DNA from: Levilactobacillus namurensis DSM 19117
GTDB lineage: Bacteria; Bacillota; Bacilli; Lactobacillales; Lactobacillaceae
Reading direction: 5' to 3'
DNA length: 62,865 nucleotides
NCBI RefSeq assembly: GCF_001434785.1
Contig: NZ_AZDT01000058.1
Location: 1 to 62,865, forward strand
The notes under the pieces were generated by a model. It saw only the letters and a list, made by a program, of their open reading frames with translations. It had not been told where the DNA came from and did no database searches. Positions within the stretch are counted from its first letter, which is position 1. The number at the start of each line of letters is the position of its first letter. A program made the position numbers and the translations under genes. This document shows, piece by piece, positions 24,803 to 32,259 of this stretch.

Positions 24803-25194
24803 CAGAAATCCCTCCTCAATGATAAAGATACACGGATAACCTTTAAGGTATGTTAAATCAGAAGTACTGGCATCACAGTGTTTTGAGACTTGCTGTTTAT
24901 CCCTAAAGAACCCAAAATGGATTCTACTGGTATTGTCAGATAGGGCGATGGACTTGGATTTCTTGCGGAGAGCTGCTTAAATGAATGTAAAGGAAGAGGC
25001 CGTGTAATCACGACCAACCAACAAGCCACCTCGCTTGTCGTATGGGTTAATACCATACGGTAGGCGGAGTGGCTTTTATGACCTAACAACTACAGGTTAG
25101 TGATTTGAAGAACTGGACATTATCATATTACTCGTTTTATTATCAGTGTTATACTGCGAGACGTAAATTTAGGAAGAGTTAGCAGGTGAATAAC
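24803..25194. other. Gene-free stretch holding the left copy of the tRNA-linked repeat
   Basis: No gene is supported here. It contains the left direct-repeat copy (24851-24935) and a long hairpin at 25025-25078 with an inner seven-base stem CGTATGG/CCATACG and an outer imperfect stem AAGCCACC...GGAGTGGCTT, which may terminate transcripts from the right. Confidence 0.6.
24851..24935. repeat. Direct repeat, left copy (att-like)
   Basis: Gapless match to 26314-26398 at about 66 of 85 positions by hand count. Its last 18 bases copy the 3' end of the tRNA-Ala gene (TGGATTCTACTGG here, TGGATCCTACCGG in the tRNA). Confidence 0.6.
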
Positions 25195-25554
25195 ATGTTA
25201 AATTTCAGATTTAATTCCTTTTATAAAAAATCGTTCTATGCATTTGTAGGCATATATCTGGGCGAAATAATATTTTCATTGTGGATATATCCTCATTTGA
25301 AAAGCGCAATTCCTATGCATCTAGGAATTAGTGGTGTCGACGAGGTCACAAATGCCAAATACATTATCTTTTTGTTGCCAGTAGTCTGTTGCTTTGCCAG
25401 TTGGACATTTAAATCAGAAATGATTGATCGTAAATATATCAAAGGAAGCATAACTAGTAATCTCTTAAAGGTCATTTTTTTCTTGCTTCAATTGTTTATA
25501 GCATTCACGTCTATTTATTATTTTTACATTTTGTATGTAAATTACACAATATGA
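25195..25554 (+). CDS. DUF1648-like membrane protein
   Basis: About 119 residues with three to four hydrophobic segments. The segment IPMHLGISGVDEVTNAKYI followed by FLLPVV matches the DUF1648 motif (IPxHxxxxGxxDxxxxK, then FLLP) found at the start of SdpI-type immunity and signalling proteins; the C-terminal SdpI domain is absent. Codon use is far more AT-rich than in the flanking chromosome, suggesting transfer. The start is ATG at 25195 (AGGTGA just upstream) or GTG at 25186. It lies inside the repeat-bounded scar next to tRNA-Ala. Confidence 0.6.
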   Translation: MLNFRFNSFYKKSFYAFVGIYLGEIIFSLWIYPHLKSAIPMHLGISGVDEVTNAKYIIFLLPVVCCFASWTFKSEMIDRKYIKGSITSNLLKVIFFLLQLFIAFTSIYYFYILYVNYTI

Positions 25555-25574
25555 AGATCACTAACTGGAGTTGG

Positions 25575-25795
25575 CTAACAGTCACTGTTACGTATAAATA
25601 AGTGTCTTGCTTCGTGCAAGTTGCGAATTGCTAGGACTAGTCCAATTACTGCAACTACTAGGGCTATTACTGAGATAGCGAGTGTTACTGTTTCCATGCT
25701 AAGTTTTTCTGTTCCATCCAAAATTTGTAGCGCCCACGTAATTGCTAGGAGTACCAGCACAATGGTCCAACGTATCCAATTAGCTTTTTACTCAT
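25575..25795 (-). pseudogene. Frameshifted small membrane protein gene
   Basis: An ATG at 25795 with a perfect AGGAGG upstream begins a frame that stops after 16 codons. Adding one base in the run of five A at codons 3-4 joins it to a long frame ending at 25575, giving about 73 residues: a KANWIRW start, one membrane helix (IVLVLLAITWALQIL) and a second (TLAISVIALVVAVIGLVLAI). The second frame alone could also start at an internal ATG near 25694 to give a 40-residue holin-like peptide. Either a decayed gene, a sequencing error, or a slippage-dependent gene. Confidence 0.5.
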
Positions 25796-25808
25796 ATTGT
25801 TTTGCCTC

Positions 25809-25910
25809 CTAGAATAACCGTATCACTAGCAGAACTAGCGTGAGAGTTACACCAATACCAGTAGCAATTTCAGTGCGGTTTTCATAATCTATTTTCTTTC
25901 GTTTACTCAT
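25809..25910 (-). CDS. Tiny single-helix membrane peptide, 33 residues
   Basis: Reads MSKRKKIDYENRTE, then one hydrophobic helix (IGVTLTLVLLVI) and stops. GGGAGTGAG lies upstream of the ATG. Its stop codon overlaps the AGGAGG of the next small gene, so the two form a compact operon. Function unknown; size and composition recall small toxins or phage/plasmid accessory peptides (inference). Confidence 0.45.
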   Translation of the reverse strand: MSKRKKIDYENRTEIATGIGVTLTLVLLVIRLF

Positions 25911-25935
25911 ATAAGCTCACTCCCTGCCACTATGA

Positions 25936-26313
25936 TACTGCTAGACAAAGCTGTGTGGCCCCCTGAACCAGGGTATCTGTAACCTTGAACGTGTGTTTAA
26001 AATGCACCTAGGAGTGGGGATGACAGAAACCGTCCCGGGAACATCTCGTAGCACTGTCAATCGTGAGAGTAATCAGGATGTATAACTTTTACCACTTTAC
26101 GACTTAACGTGTACGCAGAACGTGCCTGATAACGATAGCGATACCACGTATGCACACAAGCAAAGCTCTGCCCGACTGTTTGAGTGGGGCTTTTACGGTA
26201 TTGAGGACAAAATAAAAACTGCTAGCCATTAAGCTAACAGTTCGTTATCCCTACCACCGCTGGGTAATTTATTGTTTTGTGAATGCCATTTTAAATGACA
26301 TTCAATGATGATG
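25936..26313. other. Degenerate region with mobile-element traces
   Basis: No intact gene. Besides the IS30-like trace, a hairpin-like CAAAGCTCTGCCC...GGGGCTTT (about 26161-26194) is seen. Composition is mixed. Confidence 0.5.
26002..26085 (+). pseudogene. Relic of an IS30-family transposase N-terminus
   Basis: The frame starting at 26002 reads HLGVGMTETVPGTSRSTVNRE before a stop at 26085. This matches the helix-turn-helix of IS30-type transposases (consensus LGxSxSTVSREIxRN). The flanks are too decayed to give ends. Confidence 0.45.
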
Positions 26314-26398
26314 TGTTAAATCAAAAACACTGTCATCACGGTGTTTTGAAGCCTGTTATTTATCTCTAAATACACAAAAATGGATCCTACCGGATTTG
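26314..26398. repeat. Direct repeat, right copy, overlapping tRNA-Ala 3' end
   Basis: Partner of 24851-24935. Positions 26381-26398 are the last 18 bases of the tRNA gene, the place where tyrosine recombinases often integrate. Confidence 0.6.
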
Positions 26399-26453
26399 AA
26401 CCGACGACCTCCTGCATGCGAAGCAGGCGCTCTCCCAGCTGAGCTAAGGACCC
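26381..26453 (-). tRNA. tRNA-Ala (anticodon CGC)
   Basis: 73 bases folding as a full cloverleaf: acceptor GGGTCCT/AGGATCC with one G-T pair and discriminator A, D arm AGCTCAGCTGGGAGAGC, anticodon stem CCTGC/GCAGG with loop TTCGCAT (anticodon CGC, reads GCG), T arm with GGTTCAAATCC. CCA is not encoded; an A-run lies 3' on the plus strand. Confidence 0.95.
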
Positions 26454-26580
26454 AAATGACTATAAATTTAGTATAGCACTTTGGTCGAAAAAGTTAATGG
26501 TCAACTGAATAAAAATCTAAAATCTTGCAAAAAGAGTGTCTTTGGTCGCAGGTTTCAACACCGAATAGTTAAGACGCAGT

Positions 26581-26614
26581 AAAAAAAGCCTGGGAATTTT
26601 ATCCCAGGCTTTTT
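26581..26614 (-). terminator. Terminator of the 123-residue gene
   Basis: AAAAAGCCTGGGA and complement around ATTTTA; T-run on the minus strand. Confidence 0.8.
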
Positions 26615-26618
26615 GTCG

Positions 26619-26990
26619 TTAGTGGCGGCTACTGCGGTGAGTGCCCGAGCCGTGATCTTTGACCACGTGCCGTTTGAATTTCGGTCCAGTTGCGTCCGGG
26701 ACGAACTTAAAATGCCGGAGACGACCAGGATAGGGCTGCCCCGAGAGTCGGACATTGGTCCAGTTCTGCATGGCTTGGGCCATTTGTTGGGTGGCAGTGA
26801 CCAGGTCAGGTCGCTGTTCGGTCCGGGCAGCATCCCGTAAGTCGCTGGTTAAGCGGCTCGTGAGGTTCTGGTGGTAGGTTAAAAGCTCCTGGGTCAGGGG
26901 CGCACTACGGTAGCTGTTAAATAACTTTTGAACTTCTAATAAGGCGTCTTCCACGTCTGAAGGTTGGTAGTAACGGTCTTTTTCAGCCAT
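26619..26990 (-). CDS. Hypothetical protein, 123 residues
   Basis: Helical soluble protein with an acidic first half and a C-terminus rich in His, Lys and Arg (KFKRHVVKDHGSGTHRSSRH). Not recognised. GGAAG precedes the ATG. It follows the ABC exporter genes by 17 bases, so it is probably the last gene of that operon. Confidence 0.6.
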   Translation of the reverse strand: MAEKDRYYQPSDVEDALLEVQKLFNSYRSAPLTQELLTYHQNLTSRLTSDLRDAARTEQRPDLVTATQQMAQAMQNWTNVRLSGQPYPGRLRHFKFVPDATGPKFKRHVVKDHGSGTHRSSRH

Positions 26991-27007
26991 TGGTGACTTC
27001 CTTTCGT

Positions 27008-28237
27008 TTAATTCCGCCGACGCCGGTTGAGCAAGTGCTGCCAGAGCGTCTGGCTATCCGATTGTAACATCAGGTGCTGGTATTGGTGGCCAATGCCCCA
27101 ACTCATCAAGCCTGTCGTAATCAAGGCGATGACCAGTGAGAGCCACTGGGTTCCCAGGCCAACCGTACCGTTAATGATCCGCATCGGCATGAAGTATGAC
27201 GAGAGGAACGGGATGTACGACATGATCTTAACGGGAAGGGCGTCTAAGTTGTTCTGGAAGGGGAAGGTGGCGAAGAAGCCCACCATGCCCAACATGACCA
27301 CGGGTTGGGCGGCCTTGGAAGCATCCTCAGCTTTAGCGACCAGTGCGCCGCTATACGCGGCCAACAGGGTGAACAATACCACACCGATGAAGAGGTAGAG
27401 GAGATTCAGGTTCAGGAGGTTATGCAGGACACCGTCGATCAAAGATTGGTATTGCGCAATCATCGCGTGGAGACCCTTCCGACTTAAGGCCCAGGCGTAA
27501 ATGGCCCAGCCCCCCAGCAGGTAAATGACGATTTGGGTGATGATCACCAGCAGAATACCGGTGATTTTACCCACGAAGTAGCTGGTTGCGGTGGTACTGG
27601 AAAAGATGATCTCCATAATTTTCGTGCCCTTTTCCGACGCGATTTCTTGGGCAGTGATGGAGGCGTAGGTGATCAAGATAATGTAAATCATGGTCACAAT
27701 TAACCAGAACGAGATGGTCTTAGCCAGGTTAGCCGTGCCAGCCTTAGAGGCGATGTGTTGGGTCAGCTTAGGCGTTCGTTGGAGCTGAACCTGTTGCTTG
27801 GGCGTTAACTTAGCGGCTTGGTAGTTCGTCAGCTGTTGGGTCTTAGCCAGGAAGTTTTGGACCTGGGCCTCAACGCCCTTGCTGAGGGAGTGGTTCCCCC
27901 GGTAGACTGCGTTGACCTGATCTTCCGTAGTGGTGATGGTCAGGTAGCCCGCCAAGTGGTTGGCCTTTAAGGCCTTCTTCGCGGCGGCGACCGTGGTGAT
28001 CTTGGTGTTCAACTCGGTCGGGTGCTGGGCAATGAACTGGCGGCGTAAGACGGGTTGTGTCCCCACAACGGCAATCTCTTGACTGCTGGAAGCACTGTTG
28101 GCGCTAATGTAGCTGATTCCCAGTGTCAGTCCCAGCATCAGGAAGGGACCGATAATCATGAAGAAGAAGCTCCATGACTTGATCTGACGCAGGTAGGTCT
28201 CGGCGGTCACAATCCAGGTCTTAAGCATCTGCTTCAC
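27008..28237 (-). CDS. ABC exporter permease, NatB/ABC-2 type
   Basis: A 409-residue membrane subunit: one N-terminal helix, a large extracellular domain (about 50-170), then five or six helices including the motif EIASEKGTKIMEIIFSSTTATSYFVGKI near residue 210 that defines NatB-like ABC-2 permeases. Such pairs export sodium, drugs or peptides. The start GTG at 28237 overlaps the ATPase gene by 17 bases; ATG at 28228 is an alternative. Confidence 0.85.
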   Translation of the reverse strand: MKQMLKTWIVTAETYLRQIKSWSFFFMIIGPFLMLGLTLGISYISANSASSSQEIAVVGTQPVLRRQFIAQHPTELNTKITTVAAAKKALKANHLAGYLTITTTEDQVNAVYRGNHSLSKGVEAQVQNFLAKTQQLTNYQAAKLTPKQQVQLQRTPKLTQHIASKAGTANLAKTISFWLIVTMIYIILITYASITAQEIASEKGTKIMEIIFSSTTATSYFVGKITGILLVIITQIVIYLLGGWAIYAWALSRKGLHAMIAQYQSLIDGVLHNLLNLNLLYLFIGVVLFTLLAAYSGALVAKAEDASKAAQPVVMLGMVGFFATFPFQNNLDALPVKIMSYIPFLSSYFMPMRIINGTVGLGTQWLSLVIALITTGLMSWGIGHQYQHLMLQSDSQTLWQHLLNRRRRN

Positions 28238-29117
28238 CCACTTTCATTCGGAAAATCTCATCAAGGGTCGGGGGCTGCTGGCTGAATTCTTCGATGTAGT
28301 GGCCCTGAGTTAGGCTGGCGAAGATGGCCGGCCCGGCGGCTGGGTCACTCAGGTGGAGCCGGAATTGGCCCGGTTGCCGGGGCGTGACGCTGGCGACGCC
28401 GGGGAGGGTCGCTAACCGACGAGCATCCCAGTCAGTCGTGACGAACAGCTCGGTCTTGCCGAACTGGTTGCGGACGTCCTGGAGCGTCCCGTGCAGGACC
28501 ATATTCCCCGTGCGCAGCATCACCAGTTGGTCGCAGACCTCGGTGACGTTTTCCATGTTATGACTGGAGAAGATAATAGCCGCCCCCCGTTGCTTAGCGT
28601 CCAGGATAGCGCGCTTGAGTAAGTCAGCATTGACTGGATCCAGACCACTGAAGGGTTCGTCGAGGATCAGAAGGTCGGGTTGATGAATCAGGGTACAGAT
28701 CAATTGGACCTTCTGTTGATTCCCCTTGGACAGGTCGCTGATCTTACTCTTGCGGGTGCCCTTAACGGCGAACCGTTCCAACCAGTCGTCGATCTGGGGG
28801 CGGATCACCTTAGCCGACTGACCCTTCAGCCGAGCCAGGTAAACGATTTGTTGTTCGATGGTTAGCTTCGGCATCAGACTACGCTCTTCGGGAAGGTAGC
28901 CGATGTGGTTGAAGTCTTCCGCTGAAAAGGCGTGTCCTTGCCAAGTAATCTGACCATCGAAGGTGATGAAGTTCAGGATACTGTGGAAGGTGGTGGATTT
29001 GCCGGCCCCGTTTTGACCAATCAGTCCGAGAATCTGACCGTTCGGGACATCAAAGCTGATGTCGTTGAGGGCCTGGACGTCCCCGAACGATTTTCGAATG
29101 TGTTGAATGCTTAGCAT
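28221..29117 (-). CDS. ABC exporter ATP-binding protein, NatA-like
   Basis: ATPase of 298 residues. Walker A GQNGAGKST is near residue 35, the degenerate signature LSKGNQQKVQLI near 130, Walker B LLILDEPFSGLDP near 148 and the H-loop IIFSSHNME near 180; an extra C-terminal domain of about 80 residues is typical of the NatA/DUF4162 group. It powers the neighbouring permease; substrate unknown. Confidence 0.88.
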   Translation of the reverse strand: MLSIQHIRKSFGDVQALNDISFDVPNGQILGLIGQNGAGKSTTFHSILNFITFDGQITWQGHAFSAEDFNHIGYLPEERSLMPKLTIEQQIVYLARLKGQSAKVIRPQIDDWLERFAVKGTRKSKISDLSKGNQQKVQLICTLIHQPDLLILDEPFSGLDPVNADLLKRAILDAKQRGAAIIFSSHNMENVTEVCDQLVMLRTGNMVLHGTLQDVRNQFGKTELFVTTDWDARRLATLPGVASVTPRQPGQFRLHLSDPAAGPAIFASLTQGHYIEEFSQQPPTLDEIFRMKVGEADA

Positions 29118-29236
29118 AGCGCGCGCTCCTTCGTCAGATTAGAATAAGTCCATTATACGTGAGTTCGCTAGGCAAACCAAGAACTTGCCGGGATGGGGGA
29201 CTGATTTGTCATCAAAGGGTTGATTTTTACTCAAAA

Positions 29237-29278
29237 ACTCCCGTTCCAGTGGTTTGCGGAACGGGAGTGGCGTTTTAG
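29237..29278. terminator. Bidirectional-looking terminator after pbuX
   Basis: ACTCCCGTTCC and complement around AGTGGTTTGC, flanked by A and T runs; it ends the xanthine permease transcript on the minus strand. Confidence 0.75.
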
Positions 29279-29279
29279 G

Positions 29280-30647
29280 TTATTTTCGAGATTGGGCCGT
29301 ACTGTTGACTTGTGCTTGGGCGGCTTGAGCCGCACGTTGTGGCCGCAAGTTGAAGACCACGTTCAAGATGACAGCGGAGAAGCTCCCGATGACGACCCCG
29401 TTATTCACGATGATTTGCAGGGATTGCGGCAGGTCTTGGAAAATCTGCGGGTAGACCGTCACGCCCAACCCAAGGCCAATCGAGATGGCCGAGACTAACA
29501 GGTTATTGTTGTCCTTGAAGTCGACTTGTTGGAGCATGCGGATACCTTGGACGCCGACCATGCCGAACATCACGATCATGGCACCACCCAAAACGGGGTC
29601 GGGGATGACCGTTGCCAACGCCCCAATCTTAGGTAAGAGCCCCAGAAGCATCAGGAAAAGGGCGGAGAAGTAGATGGGCTTGCGGGTCTTAACACCGGAA
29701 AGTTGGACCACCCCCACGTTTTCGGAGAAGGTCGAGTACGGGAAGGTGTTGAAGAGTCCGCCCAGGATCACGGCGATGCCCTCAGCCCGGTAGCCGCGCT
29801 TTAAGTCGGCCTCTTTAATCTGCTTGCCCGTGATGTCCCCTAAGGCGAAGAAGACCCCAGTCGATTCGACCATGGTGGTTAAGGAGACCAGAATCATGGT
29901 CAGAATGGACGACCACTCGAACTTGGGCGTGCTGAAGTAGAAGAATTGCGGCAGGTGAAACCAACTGGCTTGCCCCACGGCACTCAGGTTAACCATGCCC
30001 AACCAACTCGCAATCACGGTGCCTAACAGGATTCCTAAGAGGATGGCCAGTGACTTCATGAAGCCTTTAGCGAAGACGTTCAGGCCTAAGATGATGGCCA
30101 TGGTCAGGAAGCCGACCAACAGGAACTTGAGGTCCCCGAAGTTCTTAGCGCTGACGTCGCCACCACCTAGGTTCTGGAAGCCCACGGGAATCAGGGTGAA
30201 CCCGATGATGGTGATCAACGACCCCGTGACAACGGGGGGGAACAGGTTCTTGATCTTGGAGAACCAACCGGCACTCAGGAAGACGAAGAGCCCCGCCCCG
30301 ATGATAGCCCCGTACATGGTACCGACCCCGTAGTTCCGACCGATGGCGGAGAGGGGCGTCACGGCTTGGACCGCACACCCCAAGACCACGGGCAAGGCGA
30401 TTCCGGTGAAGCGGGTTCGCTTTAACTGGAGGAGGGTCGCGATACCGCACATGAAGATGTCGGCACTGATCAGATAAGCCATTTGCATGGCGTTAAAGTG
30501 TAACGCACCACCAATCAAGAGGGGCACTAAGACGTCGCCGGAGTACATGGCGAGGAGGTGTTGGAACCCCAGAATTGCGGCCTTCCAGGTGGAGACGGGT
30601 TGGCCGTCAGTCGTTTGCGTAGCTTGAGATGATTGCGTGGTTTGCAA
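29280..30647 (-). CDS. pbuX: Xanthine permease (nucleobase:cation symporter-2)
   Basis: Membrane importer of about 455 residues, 12-14 helices, NCS2/NAT family. Family marks are GFQHLLAMYSGDVLVPLLIG near residue 25, the QNLGGGDVSAKNFG loop, the signature helix ending FALGDITGKQI, and FPYSTFSENVGVVQLSGVKTR near residue 320, which matches the xanthine branch (PbuX) rather than uracil permeases. The true start is TTG at 30647, seven bases after AGGAGG; an in-frame TTG at 30683 sits in the riboswitch terminator. Control by a purine riboswitch supports the substrate. Confidence 0.9.
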   Translation of the reverse strand: MQTTQSSQATQTTDGQPVSTWKAAILGFQHLLAMYSGDVLVPLLIGGALHFNAMQMAYLISADIFMCGIATLLQLKRTRFTGIALPVVLGCAVQAVTPLSAIGRNYGVGTMYGAIIGAGLFVFLSAGWFSKIKNLFPPVVTGSLITIIGFTLIPVGFQNLGGGDVSAKNFGDLKFLLVGFLTMAIILGLNVFAKGFMKSLAILLGILLGTVIASWLGMVNLSAVGQASWFHLPQFFYFSTPKFEWSSILTMILVSLTTMVESTGVFFALGDITGKQIKEADLKRGYRAEGIAVILGGLFNTFPYSTFSENVGVVQLSGVKTRKPIYFSALFLMLLGLLPKIGALATVIPDPVLGGAMIVMFGMVGVQGIRMLQQVDFKDNNNLLVSAISIGLGLGVTVYPQIFQDLPQSLQIIVNNGVVIGSFSAVILNVVFNLRPQRAAQAAQAQVNSTAQSRK

Positions 30648-30681
30648 GATATTTCCTCCTATCATGTCTGTGAATGAAATC

Positions 30682-30718
30682 AAAAAAGCTCCCTTTTCGC
30701 ATAACGCAAAAAGGGAGC
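30682..30718 (-). terminator. Riboswitch expression-platform terminator
   Basis: Stem GCTCCCTTTTCGC with its near complement at 30706-30718 and six T on the minus strand, just before the pbuX ribosome binding site. Upstream in the leader a second pairing (GATGACTCTTTTCATC) may take part in switching. Confidence 0.8.
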
Positions 30719-30774
30719 GGTAAAACTCGACCGATGACTCTTTTCATCGGCAAAAAGAGTTTCGGTCCTCAATT

Positions 30775-30843
30775 TGCTTATAGTCCGGAATTTACGGCTC
30801 CGGGTAGAGACTTACCAACCTTATCTTGGCATTATATAGGCAA
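30775..30843 (-). promoter_or_regulatory. Purine riboswitch aptamer (guanine/xanthine class)
   Basis: Read on the minus strand the leader contains TATAATGCC, GTCTCTACC, CCGTAAAT and GGACTATAAG in the order and spacing of the purine aptamer. P3 is CCGGA/TCCGG and P2 GCCAA/TTGGT. The specificity base in GGACTA is C, as in guanine-type rather than adenine-type switches. It precedes a terminator and pbuX, so purine binding should stop transcription. Confidence 0.9.
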
Positions 30844-30944
30844 TTTCATTAATTTAACTGATGTAGAATGTTACTTACTTTAGCACGGTGGCGCTAAAAA
30901 CACAAGGCCGGGTTGACCACTGATGGCGGGTTTAGCCAAAATCG

Positions 30945-31115
30945 TTAGTGAGCATTGGGGGATTTTTTGATCAGGTGCCAGAGCTTCTTAAAGCCGGTAC
31001 TGAACAGGGCCATCAACGGTCCCCAGTCGGCCAGTCCACCGGAGACACTGTCTTTTTTGGGGTGAACTTCGGGTCCAGGCTTGTAGAAGTGGTCCGCTTT
31101 TTTAGGTTGGGGCAT
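30945..31115 (-). CDS. Small hypothetical protein, 56 residues
   Basis: Starts MPQPKKADHFYKPGPEVHP, with a middle GGLADWGPLMALFSTGFKKL that could be amphipathic, and ends KKSPNAH. AAGGAGG lies nine bases before the ATG, one of the best ribosome binding sites in the window. It is divergent from the asparaginase gene. Not recognised; the strong start signal and codon use support it as real. Confidence 0.6.
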   Translation of the reverse strand: MPQPKKADHFYKPGPEVHPKKDSVSGGLADWGPLMALFSTGFKKLWHLIKKSPNAH

Positions 31116-31207
31116 CCTGGCGACCTCCTTTCTAAACTCTTACCTAAATTTTACCGCAACTAGGGTACAATATGGGTAACCAATTTTTTGGAAGGGGAGT
31201 AAATGTT

Positions 31208-32182
31208 GTGAAGAAGATTTTAGCGATTCACACGGGGGGCACCATTTCCATGTCGCAAAACGCACAAGGGGAGGTCGTGCCCAACGACCAGAACCCAATT
31301 GCCCAAGACGCCACGATTCTGGCGGGCCGGGTCCAGTTGATCACGGATGAAATGTTCAACTTGCCGTCGCCCCACATGACGCCGGTTCAGATGTTGCAGA
31401 TCAAGCAGCGGATTCTAAAGGCTGAAGCCCAGGGCATCGACGGGGTCGTGATTACGCACGGGACCGATACGCTGGAGGAAACGGCGTACTTCTTAGACCT
31501 GACGTTACCGAACACGATTCCCGTAGTGGTGACGGGGGCCATGCGGTCGTCGAATGAAGTCGGCTCGGACGGCTTGTACAATTTTCAATCGGCCATCGAG
31601 GTGGCCGCGGCCGATGCGTCACGGGATAATGGCGTGATGGTGGTCATGAACGACGAGATTCACACGGCGCGTTACGTGACCAAGACCCACACCACCAACG
31701 TGGCGACTTTCCGGACCCCGACCTTTGGGCCGATAGGGTTGGTCACCAAGGGCCACCCCATGTACTTCCAGAAGTTGATCCAGCAGACCACCTGCGACAT
31801 CGACCACGTGATCGACGGCGTTTACCTCTTAAAGGCCTACGCAGGGATGGACGCCAGTCTGTTTGATGCCTTAGCGACGGACCGAACCCAGGGCCTAGTT
31901 ATCGAGGGTGTCGGCGCGGGAAACCTGCCGCCGGCAACGCTGCCAGGGATTCAACGGTTACTGGACCGCCAGATTCCAATCGTGTTGGTTTCACGGTGTT
32001 ACAACGGTGTGGCCGAGGACATCTATGATTACCCGGGTGGCGGGATCGGCTTGCGCAAGATGGGGTTATTGTTGTGTCAAGGACTGAACGGCCAGAAGGC
32101 CCGCATTAAGTTACTGGTCGGACTCAGTGCTGGGTTAACGGGCTCCGACTTGGCAGACTTCTTACGGACGGCGGTCTCTTAA
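31208..32182 (+). CDS. Type I L-asparaginase
   Basis: Cytoplasmic enzyme of 324 residues converting L-asparagine to aspartate and ammonia. Both catalytic threonine motifs are present: HTGGTIS near residue 8 and THGTDTLEETAYFL near 85, with the downstream Lys in the MNDEIHTARYVTKTHT segment. Length fits the homodimeric type I form, with no signal peptide. The GTG at 31208 is chosen because GGGGAG lies eight bases upstream; an in-frame ATG at 31172 overlaps a -10-like TACAAT. Confidence 0.9.
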   Translation: MKKILAIHTGGTISMSQNAQGEVVPNDQNPIAQDATILAGRVQLITDEMFNLPSPHMTPVQMLQIKQRILKAEAQGIDGVVITHGTDTLEETAYFLDLTLPNTIPVVVTGAMRSSNEVGSDGLYNFQSAIEVAAADASRDNGVMVVMNDEIHTARYVTKTHTTNVATFRTPTFGPIGLVTKGHPMYFQKLIQQTTCDIDHVIDGVYLLKAYAGMDASLFDALATDRTQGLVIEGVGAGNLPPATLPGIQRLLDRQIPIVLVSRCYNGVAEDIYDYPGGGIGLRKMGLLLCQGLNGQKARIKLLVGLSAGLTGSDLADFLRTAVS

Positions 32183-32259
32183 TCGGAAATGGACGGCCGT
32201 GGCGAGCTATTTTTCGCATAATATGGTAGAATTTTCAAAAAAGCAGAAAAGGGGGCCAC

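Noticed and set aside
24853-25089. 78-residue minus-strand frame over the left repeat
   Set aside because: No ribosome binding site and it runs across the hairpin and tRNA-like repeat; not protein-like.
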